64,000 nt of DNA from Rotaria macrura (taxonomy: Eukaryota > Rotifera > Eurotatoria > Philodinida > Philodinidae), in assembly GCA_900239685.1 (NCBI GenBank), contig OENT01000209.1, positions 62,001 to 126,000 on the forward strand, written 5' to 3'. The translations under genes were made by a program, and so were the position numbers. The notes beneath the pieces are model-generated. The model searched no databases and was not told the DNA's origin. It was given only the letters and a program-made list of their open reading frames with translations. Below, one piece after another: positions 51,601 through 60,951 of the stretch (positions are counted from its first letter, which is position 1; each line of letters starts with the position of its first letter).

Positions 51601-53562
51601 CATATATGGGTATTATTTCGAGAGTGTTCCGGAGTTTACATCCACTTCTTCCTAATGGAGTGAAACTTTCTGAGCTTATAGGTCTTGGACATGTAAGCAT
51701 ACACAAAGGTTAAATAAATTTAAGAAGTTTGTAAAGAGATCCCAAGATGGGTAGGATTCAAGTGGAGTGTCCCCGTTAAACCGAATCCTACATCACTCCA
51801 CTATTTTACATGATAGACATCCGGAAATTTTATCACAACTATATACCATTCGATAGCCTTTTTGACGCTCTACAGTATAGTACTAATAATCGTGGCTGAA
51901 AGTTCGGAGCAGGATCCACATAGTCTCATATACTACGTATCTCTATCAAAAACATGCATTTTTGACTCATATTGGACTGAGTTTTCTCATCATAATTTCG
52001 CTTTTGATAAAAACCAATGCCATATTTGAAATCAGTATGCAAAACTAAGTCGACGTATTTGTTTCTCAAAATATTTGGAGAATTTTTATTTTCGTCGAAA
52101 AATTTAACTATAATGGAAAAAAAAGCAGAATCAAAGCAACCAGCTTCATTGCTGTGATTGTCTTAAATAATTATCTTCTAACTAAACTGATTAAAATTAG
52201 TTAAATTATCTTAGCGATGTTTACTTTGAGAAATTTATATGTATGGGATCAAAAGCACGAGCTCATAGTATATGCAAGATTTATTTAACTGAAAAATTAC
52301 CTTGGTGTATATTGTTTGAACTAAAAGTAATGAATCAACTTAAATCCTTGATAATTTTCCCTTTGCACATCTATCTTTCCTCATCTATCTTTTTAATGTG
52401 TACCTAATACTGTTCTCGAATAATCTTTGATCAGAAAACACTTGCTATTTTTATCCTCTACCTTTCACTGACATGATTTATTATAATCTAATTAAACAGG
52501 ACATACGCTCTCTCTTTCTCTCTTCTGATTAAGTTACACTTTTCGATGAAATGCGACTAAATCGGGAGGAATATGAAGGTAACAAAAAACAAGACACTTA
52601 ATCCAATATTCAAACTTGAAATCATGATATTCCACGTTACTTGCTACGTCCTAAAGATCAAATTAACGAGTAATCGTCAAAATTTGCATGAAATCATGGT
52701 TTAACATTAACATTTGATGAAATTTTTTTTTTTGTAATTACAAAACTCTACTGACCATAGGTTGAAAAACAAATGATTACTGGACTATAGCTAATTTTTA
52801 GATTCTCAAAATTATACGAAAGAATTAGACAATCGTCGATGTGAGCAGGACTCAAAAAATGTTCTCGACACATGGAAAGAAATTCCGTCTGATCAATTCA
52901 GAGAACGAGTTGCAGAAAAACAAGTGAGCACATGTTTCTTTTTTTCTCTCATTCTTTCATGAATTTTTATTTAAAATATATGTATTCAAGGCTGCTTTGA
53001 TAAACGAATGGAATCATAGTCTAATAAAGCCATGCACCAATGACACAGCGATAACTAAAAGTAATGAATTAGTTGGACATGTTTTATGCAGAAATTGTGG
53101 CTATCAACTTGGCCAACTCGCACGAGTTCGTCTCTATGGAAATGCATATTTTATTAATGATCACGATTTTTACAATCGTATTGAAGAAAAACTGTCACCT
53201 GAATCACATGACCTTAAGAATAGTAGAATAATTGGTAATACGTCTTGCTTTTAGAGTATTCTGTGTAATTATTTGATTTATCTTGAAAAGGCAAAGCATT
53301 ATGTGGAAATAAAAACTGTCGCTCTGAACTGGGTCGTATTCAAGTTATAAACGATCAACCACAAATTAATCAAATTTATCCATTAAAGTGTAAATGCATA
53401 AAAATCAGACAAGTCGAAAATGAAAATGGAAAAGAAAGAATGATTTTAGAAAAACAATGGACGAAAATGCCATTCACTATTCCTCAACTTGAAATTGAAT
53501 CGACAACAACAACTGATGATGTGTTCTATGATGCATCTGAAGTGTCTGTCAATGATTCATGA
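45686..53562 (+). CDS. DED-containing RIG-I-like receptor A (DED-helicase-CTD)
   Basis: Predicted cytosolic double-stranded RNA sensor. Thirteen exons: 45686-45941, 46007-46123, 46174-46425, 46490-46718, 46773-46954, 49146-49781, 49848-49921, 49984-50080, 50129-50211, 50266-50350, 52802-52923, 52991-53234, 53291-53562. They join in one frame, 882 residues. Residues 1-85 are one DED (FRSLLINLEDEMSNEDRKRF). The helicase has Q-like YEYQRELVQSAI, motif I RSGSGKT (about 198-204), Ia FFVPRRVMLKQQ, II FDECHDS (about 301), III IIGLTAA, an alpha-helical insert, IV ALVLVDRTFYAQK, V ISTDVAQAGLDIPECSMVLR and VI QARVRTR (about 652-658). The C-terminal domain binds zinc with LCRNC (about 743) and LCGNKNC (about 796), the RIG-I spacing, then LKCKCIKI and KQWTKMPF. 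Introns of 2.2 and 2.45 kb carry repeat-like DNA. Motif VI has Val where Gly is usual. The DECH box and CTD argue against a plain DEAD helicase, and no RNase III or PAZ domain argues against Dicer. A poly(A) signal lies near 53735. Confidence 0.9.
45953..45976. repeat. ATC/ATT trinucleotide run in intron 1 of receptor A
   Basis: CATCATCATCATTATTATTATTATT-type microsatellite directly after the donor of the first intron. It inflates local open frames but is not coding. Confidence 0.75.
47821..49064. repeat. Repeat-like block filling a 2.2-kb intron of receptor A
   Basis: TCAAAAAGTGA at 47822-47832 faces its exact reverse complement TCACTTTTTGA at 49051-49061, like short terminal inverted repeats about 1.24 kb apart. 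Inside, two diverged copies of one unit can be seen: TTTCCTCAATACCCTAAAAC...TGTACTGACAC at about 48160-48205 and TTTCCTCAATATTGCACATC...TGTATACTGACAC at about 48943-48998. No open frame of transposase type is present. Best read as a non-autonomous element or an old tandem repeat; family not recognised. Confidence 0.4.
51440..51960. repeat. Repeat-like block in the second long intron of receptor A
   Basis: This stretch has a higher GC content than the rest of the 2.45-kb intron 50351-52801. It contains the segment TATATACCATTCGATAG (about 51840), also found exactly at about 48086 in the earlier long intron. It also holds inverted pieces (TAGGATTC with GAATCCTA, AGTGGAGTG with CACTCCACT at about 51751-51802). 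It may belong to the same dispersed noncoding family as 47821-49064. A 17-base match alone is near the chance limit in AT-rich DNA. Confidence 0.35.
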
Positions 53563-55358
53563 GAGTAAAACTCATATTTTTACCCAACTAAACTCTACCA
53601 GACTATATGTTTCTTTTTATTTCAGTCAGTCTTTGCCAGATTTTTTAATTCTCTAAAATCATAAATTTTACGTGAATATTTTATGCGAGCCTTCGGTAAA
53701 TTCTTCTATTCCTTAGTATTATTGTTGACTTTAAAATAAAGTAAACAATGAAGGTAACTATTAATCAGACAAATTTTCTGATAGTTTATTTTTAGGAAAA
53801 TTTAATCATCATCAGTTATACGAAATATCAGTTCGAGGAAAACATGTTTTTTTTGTAATACCATCGATTTTAAATGGAAACGCACACAGGATAAAAAGAA
53901 ACCATAGACAATATATGTGATAGTGATACTATTGAAATTATATAGAATTCGAAAAGAATATCACTTTGACATTACATCGACAGGTTTTCTCGATCATGTA
54001 TTGTCGTCGTAAGTACCTAACATCAGTTTTCGTGAGTATGAACATTGTTGCTTATGTTGATTTTCATTTTGAAAAACAACGAAATCTAAGAGAAAACATT
54101 GACCTATAAGACATTTTTTTATTCTTATAAGTCGGGAAGTAGTTGAGGAATAGTGTGTAACATCAATGTTTTTCTGATCGTTTGTAAATTCGATCGAGAT
54201 CGAAACATTCTATTACAATATTTTAGCAAGAGTTGAACTGCCCAACAAATGTTTTCCTAACCTGAAAATTGGCAAGCAGAATAAAGTTCACTATCAGATG
54301 GAGTTTCATCAGTATGAAACATCGAATTTACTAATGGATACAGTTTTTAAAATCTATGTTTGTATTCTATAGAATACTCATCAACAAATGTAGGCAAACT
54401 AAAAACATTTCATAGAATGGTGATGTGACAAAATAAAATAAGTTGTAAATCGAGCATTTCTCATGAATACTGTTTCTAGTGAAAATTTACAAGTATCATC
54501 TTGTTACAACTCCTGAACTTTGAAGGTTGTAATCATGCATTGAGAAAGTGACTCTCTTCTCGTCGGCTCAATATTATTGAATGTAGTTTCTGATCAATCA
54601 CATTGTTATTTACACTTCAAAACGAAGTCCCTATGAATCTCTGTATCTAAAATAGTCGATCCATTTCAGTTGAAAACGTGACCAACACTTCAATATCACT
54701 GTTCGTATGACAAGTAGTCTTTGCGAATTTAATACAATTATGCAACTTTTATAATCTAGTTTAACTAAGAAAAGATTTCTCAAAGAATATCTAGATATAT
54801 TATCTTAGTTTTTTTGTTTATTGTATTTCCTTTTCATATAAACAATAAAAACTGTTTCTCGCATTTACATGATCATTAGTCTTACTCAATTTTAGTCCAG
54901 CAAGTTCATTTCAAGAATATGAAACGGTATATTGCACAGTAGCGTAGAGGTATACAAATCCCATCATTTTGAACTTAATCGATCGATATTTTACTACAAA
55001 AGTTGAATTTTTTCGATTGAAATCTGTCCGACCGTCTCCTGCTATTTTCCACTATCGATATTCACTCGATTGAATCAGAAACATTCATCTATCCGTATCA
55101 TAAAATTTCTGCTGAAATTTAACTATATAACTTTTCGTTTTCTATTAAGAGTGACGTCATCTCTGGATTGACATTGTTTGATATTTTTATTTTGTGATAT
55201 TTTTTATGTTGTAATTTTTGAAATAGATTCTAAGAATGCAGAATTCTTTTCTTACATCTGACTTGCAAGATGAAAAGGACAACTGTATATTTATGTATTT
55301 TAAATTATAAATAAACGTTTTAGAAAATACGTCTTCTGTTTATTTTAAGATTGTAATT
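53563..55358. other. Spacer between the two DED receptors
   Basis: About 1.8 kb without a coding signal. AATAAA near 53735 probably ends receptor A transcripts. The promoter of receptor B should lie in the last few hundred bases, where a TGACGTCA palindrome is present at 55152-55159. Confidence 0.55.
55152..55159. promoter_or_regulatory. CRE/ATF-type palindrome upstream of receptor B
   Basis: TGACGTCA, the full CREB/ATF/AP-1 family site, lies 200 bp before the start codon of receptor B. A stress- or infection-responsive promoter would fit, but one 8-mer is expected about once by chance in a window this size. Confidence 0.2.
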
Positions 55359-58300
55359 ATGAATCAACTCAATAGCGATTTCAACTTTCGCGTAGCTTTG
55401 ATTAAAATTCAACATTCATTAACTGATGATGATCGTAAACAATTGCACTTCATATTCGGTGACGATATTCCCCGTTGTTTACAATCGAATGGTTCACTAC
55501 AAACTGCACTCGATGTTTTACAGAAACTTTTTGATCGTTTAAAAGTTTCAAAAGACAATGTTGAGTATCTTGTTGATGCACTAAAAGCTATTGAACGTTA
55601 CGATTGTGCTGAGCGTTTACTTAGTAAGTGGAATCAAATCTATCTAGTGAAATTTGAATCGAATACTTTGTCTTTTCTTAGACTATCAAATACTGTTATC
55701 ACCTGGTATCATCCCAGTTCAAGTGGAAGAACCACAGCGAAATCAATCTGAACCCAACGTTTCACCTGTAGAACAAAAAAGCACAAATGAACAAAGTACT
55801 GCAAAAAGTATTCTTGAAGCTTTTGCTGAAGATGAAGATGAAGACGATGCGATGCCAGATTCAAGTGAGGCTATTATCAGAACAATTACTTTGACACATG
55901 CTCTCGTTTTTAAAGTGATAGGTACTGTACGAATCCGATTTGATCCACCAGAACCGGATCCAATCGATTTTAATGCGATTGATTTAGAACCTTTCGAAAA
56001 TAGTTCTCATGAATGGACTGAAGAATATTCCAAATTACTCAATTTGAAATATCATCCTCGAGCCTATCAAATTGAAATTATTAGAAATGCTATTCGTAGT
56101 AGAAATACCATCGTATGTCTTCGAACTGGTTCCGGTAAGACGTTCATTGCGTCTATCTTAATCAAATACTATTTTATAAAAAGTCAAAAAACGAATCCGA
56201 ATAAAAAATTTACAGCTCTTTTCTTTGTACCAAGAAAAGCCATTCGATTACAACAAGCAAAAGCTGTATCCGATGTTGGTAATTTAAGAGTGCAACTATG
56301 TGAAGATGATCAAACAATGGATCAACTCATCGGCACGTATCATGTTGTCGTTGGAACACCACAAAAATTTGCCAATTGCTTAAATAAAGAAACAAGTCGT
56401 TTATGTGAAATTGATTTAATGATATTCGATGAATGCCATAATACATCAGGTGGAAATCCTTATTGTGGAATTATGCAGTATTATTTGTGTCCGTCTAAAA
56501 AACAAAATACAACAGAACGACCGTTGATTATCGGTTTAACAGCTACAGTTAGTGCGAAGGATTCCATTGAAAAAAAGGAATCGATTGAAAAAAATCTTGT
56601 TAGTCTATGTAGTAAACTTGCTTGTAAAGATATTTCCACGGTATGTGATTCGAATAATATCGAGGAAATTAATCGGGAGATAAGCCGACCAACCAATGAT
56701 CAATTTCAATATGTTTTAAAAGTACAATATAATACAGTCTTCGATGAATATTTGAAAACTTATCAAGGTCTTGTTAAAAGTATACAACTTCAACTGACAT
56801 GTCACGAATTGTTAGATGAACAAGAGATAGGTTCGTCTGGCTATATTGGTCAACTTACAATTTTACAACAGAAATTCGAACGACAAGGTGATATGGATAG
56901 TACTATTATTTGTGATTACTTATTACTATTAACAAAAAAATATTCTGCATTTAAAAATTTATCATTTGATATGGTTCTGAAATCCATATCACAGAAAGTC
57001 GAAGATTATCACGAAGGATATAAAATGACAAGACCCATGAATGAAGTACTTTATAAACGCTGTAAACCAGACTTCGATAAAATTTTAGAGAAACATGCAG
57101 AGCATCCGACAACAAATTCAAAACTGGAGAGTTTAGTTCGTCTTCTGAAAGAGCACATGTCTGGAGATACGAAAGGTCAATATTTTCTTATGAAAAGTTG
57201 TCTTGTTTTTTTGAGTCTAATTCCTACATTTTAACTTTAATTAGGACTTGTATTGGTACAAACAACTTATTATGCAAAAATACTTTTTGATTACTTGTCA
57301 CATCATCCAGAATTAAAAGTACGGCAACATTTCTACAAATTAATATTTGTACAAAGTTTACTTTAGGATACTATTAAACCAACTTGGCTAGTTGGTCAAA
57401 CTAGTTCCGATTATTCTTTAACAATACATGATCAAGAGGCAAGATTGAAACAATTTCGAGAAGGTTTATCACTATTGTTTTTTCTCATTAATCTTACTAT
57501 TTTTCTAATGTGATGAAATATTTTAGATCAATGCAATGTGCTAATTGCTACTGGTAAGTGAGGAATAAGAAAATAGTAATTATTGTTAACCCAAGTATTC
57601 TAATGAAGATAGTCAGTCTTTTCTTTTAGCTTAACAAATATATATATATATTTACGATTGACTACAGAAATGTTTAAAATATATTTGATGAAAGCATATG
57701 ATGATACTTACAATAGTAATGCTTCCCGTTAGTGTTGGTTGATACTCGGAAGATTCATCGAACTATTTACTAGCCTTAAAATATTCTTAAGAAACATTAA
57801 GACCAATAAAGATACTTGAATGAATGAAGCTACAGAAAAAGTTCTCACTCACATTGACACTCTTCCTGTCAATTCTAAAGTTTTTCAGAAAAATTGAATT
57901 TTAACATTGTTACTTTCATAGACAGATATAAATTGCAAATTGAACGTGTCTAAACGAAAGCATGCCGTATTGACTGAGAATCATATTGAATAGATGACAG
58001 GAGTCATGATACTTTTTTACATCGAAATATCCTTATGATACTATACTTAAGAGACTTTTGCATACATCATGTCTTATGCTTAGCCAAATTGACATGAATT
58101 TCGATGATTAGATTATGAAAGAAAAAATCGTAGTTTCACTAAGTTCTATTTAGTGGTAACTAACCAGCTTAAAAAAAACATCAAACACTTGAGTTACGTT
58201 TCTCGATAAAGAATGATATTGAAAATCTTATTCAGATATATTTTTTATGCACTCTCTAGAAACTCATCGTGTCCAGTTTCGAATTTTACTAGGCCGACCT

Positions 58301-59742
58301 TTGACGTTCACATCAAACACACATCTGTTATTTCTATGCTATTCCTTACATTAGATTTTGTCTTACATGCGGAAATCATCAAGCTCCTTTTTCAGGATGA
58401 CAATAAACTTGCTATTCGTAACCTGAATAAACGTATGTCATTAGTTTAATACTTGTTTCATCAGTATTTGTTTTTCGAAAAACGACGCCTGTTAATACTT
58501 TTCCCGTTTCACTTCTGAATTTCTCAACATTTTTATTTTTCAATGTGTTTGATTTTTTAGATAAAACATTAGCAAAAATTTGAGTCCATATAACTAGTAG
58601 ACGTGTAATGTTAGATTAATTGTTGACATTTCATTTTTCTTTTTGACATAGGTTTTCTAGCTATTTTAACCAATTTCAATATTACACCATACTAGTTTTT
58701 TTCACTTCATTTTATTGGACAATGTAGATTCGTTTGATCGGGCTATGATCATTAACTAAGACTATCTTCTACTAAGCTTAGCATCAACAACGGCCCATGA
58801 TATCATATTTTTCGTCTGTACTCATATTTGATAGGAACATTTATTTCATTGCTTGTTTTTTCTTCATAATTAACATAGATGCAATAATAAATGAATAAAT
58901 CTAGTTTTGTTGTGATTTAGATATTGTTCAAGAAGGTTTAGATATTCCAACATGTTCTTATGTTATTCGATATGAGTTTGTCTCGGATGAAATTGGTACA
59001 ATTCAATCCCGAGGTCGAGCACGAGCACAAAATAGTTTCTATTATCTTATTACCGAAATTGATTCGATCAATCATCGACGAGAGAATAATAATAAAATTC
59101 GTGAAAGAAACATGGAAATAACAATTAAGGAATGGCCAAATATCGATAAAGATAGATTGCAACGCGATATAGAGACGAAAACGGTGAATAAATCATGTTC
59201 AAGAGTTATTTTTCCTTTCATGAATTATTTTCCTTGTAGAAATCATTGATTGACGAATGGGAAAAATCTTTAGTAACTGAAACGAAACACAAATCTATAT
59301 TACGCAAAATTGGTAAAAAAAACGGATCACTATGTTGCCGTAGATGTAGTCGAAAACTAGGCGAACTTGCATGGTTGAAGAAACGAAATCAAATGTATTT
59401 CATCAATAATCCAGAATTTTTCAATAACAACGAGTGTAAACTTGATAGTGTATTCGAAAATTTTCAAGAAAATTTAGTTATGGGTACATATCTTTTACTT
59501 TATTCATGATTTCATTGATGTTTTCTTTTTGCTTACTGATTATTTTAGGAGAAGTTAAATGCACTTGCGGACATTCTCTTGGCGGATGTATAAAATTCAT
59601 TGATCGACCAGAATTAGGTAAATTGTGCGCTCTCAAATGTAAACAAATCAAATTTAAAATTGACGATCAAACACAATTCATCGAATTTCAACAATGGAGC
59701 AAAAATGATCGTTTCGATGTAGAAGAACTGGAAGAAGTTTAA
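55359..59742 (+). CDS. DED-containing RIG-I-like receptor B (DED-helicase-CTD)
   Basis: Tandem paralogue of receptor A, predicted cytosolic RNA sensor. Nine exons: 55359-55623, 55682-55864, 55922-57175, 57245-57318, 57367-57463, 57527-57553, 58921-59183, 59240-59483, 59549-59742. They join in frame to 866 residues. Residues 7-90 are a DED (FRVALIKIQHSLTDDDRKQL...RYDCAERLLSKW). A Gln/Glu-rich acidic linker follows. Helicase: YHPRAYQIEIIRNAI, motif I RTGSGKT (about 217-223), Ia FFVPRKAIRLQQ, Ib VVGTPQKF, II FDECHNTSGG (about 317), III IIGLTATVS, helical insert, IV GLVLVQTTYYAKIL, V IATDIVQEGLDIP, VI QSRGRAR (about 661-667, canonical). CTD: LCCRRC (about 751-756) and KCTCG (about 806-810), the C-x-C spacing of MDA5, then CALKCKQIKFKI and QQWSKNDRF. 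A 27-nt exon is followed by a 1.37-kb intron. All motifs needed for ATPase activity are present. Confidence 0.92.
57554..58920. other. Long intron of receptor B splitting helicase motif V
   Basis: A GTAAG donor follows GCTACTG, and a GATTTAG acceptor precedes ATATTGTTC; splicing completes the Asp codon of IATD. The intron is 1,367 nt, AT-rich, with no recognisable gene. The open frame at 58213-58449 has no domain. Receptor A has no intron at this site. Confidence 0.75.
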
Positions 59743-60157
59743 ATGATTGTTTTTCATTTTTAATCTTCTTATTTAATGTTTATGTTAATCGTGATTCTCT
59801 TCGCATTACTTTTGTTTTTCTACGCTTTTCACGACTTTTTTTTTCGTTCTCCTCTTGTTATTAGTCTGAATAAACTCGGTGATTTCATTACTACACATGT
59901 TTTATTGTGTATGACGACTACTAGATATATCGCTAGTCTTTGTTCATACAATGGCATGTCGCTTAGATAGATAGATATTTATATATCTGTTCTTTCTCCA
60001 CTAAATCGAAATCTAGTAGGACAAATTCATTTCTTTTCATATCGTTTATTCTTTCTTTCGTTCTTGTTTAATAATAATTCAAATTTCGACATTCATCCAT
60101 ATGAAAACATCATCACGAATATGATTATTTATATTTGTTTGTATTTCAGATAATAAA

Positions 60158-60951
60158 ATGTCATCGTCAAAAGCTGTACTACGATTTGCTAAACTTAGTG
60201 AACATGCATTTGCACCAATGAAAGGTTCCGCTTATGCAGCTGGTTGGGATCTTCGAAGGTAATCTTGAAATTTAGTGTTGCCTGATTTGAAAAGAAAACA
60301 ATGTGTTTTGTACTTAGTGCCTACGATTACGTAGTACCAGCACAAGGACGACTAACGGCTCTAACAGATATTCAAATAGCTGTACCTGAAGGATGCTATG
60401 GTCGAGTTGGTCAGTAAAATTTCACTAAAATTTGAAATCAACATTTCGTTTTGATGTTACGAATTCAATGAACATAAAAGTGCTACGTTTGTTTTACTTT
60501 CAGCTCCACGATCTGGTCTCGCTGCTAAATTCGGTATTGACACAGGAGGTATTGTTAGAAACAAATATTTCATCCGCCTCAATTCATTTTCATTGTCTTA
60601 CATTAGCTGGTGTTATCGATGCAGATTATCGTGGTAATGTTGGTGTTGTTCTATTTAATCACAACGGTTCAGAATTTATTAGTGAGATTGAACATGGTTA
60701 TCACGGGACTAATCTAAAGTTCGTTTGTTTGATTTTAGTTAAAAAAGGTGATCGTATTGCACAATTAATTTGTGAAAAAATCGAAATGGCTGAATTAGTC
60801 GAAGAAGATGTTCGTATTTTGATTACTTTTCATTGATTTATTTTATTTATCAATCAATTTTTTCTAGAAACTTGATGACACTATACGTGGTTCAAATGGT
60901 TTCGGTAGCACTGGTGGATTCTCACATGTTCAAAATGGCATTTCGCATTAA
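60158..60951 (+). CDS. DUT: dUTP pyrophosphatase (trimeric dUTPase)
   Basis: Hydrolyses dUTP to dUMP and pyrophosphate, keeping uracil out of DNA. Six exons: 60158-60258, 60318-60409, 60504-60548, 60607-60681, 60739-60809, 60868-60951. They total 155 residues, the size of nuclear eukaryotic dUTPases. All five family motifs are present: [65 protein letters not shown]. Motif I has Trp where Tyr is usual (AGYDL). The start [20 protein letters not shown] lines up with the human nuclear form; no mitochondrial leader is seen. It lies 415 bp after receptor B on the same strand with its own first exon, so it is probably transcribed separately. AATAAA at about 61056. Intact host-type gene, cut by several short introns, not a viral insertion. 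Confidence 0.96.

Noticed and set aside
45686-59742. Dicer as the identity of the two helicases
   Set aside because: The helicase type is shared with Dicer, but there is no DUF283, PAZ or RNase III sequence after it. A zinc CTD of RLR type follows directly and the protein then ends.
60158-60951. dUTPase as a captured retroviral or viral gene
   Set aside because: It has five short spliceosomal introns and a host-like nuclear form, with no viral neighbours.
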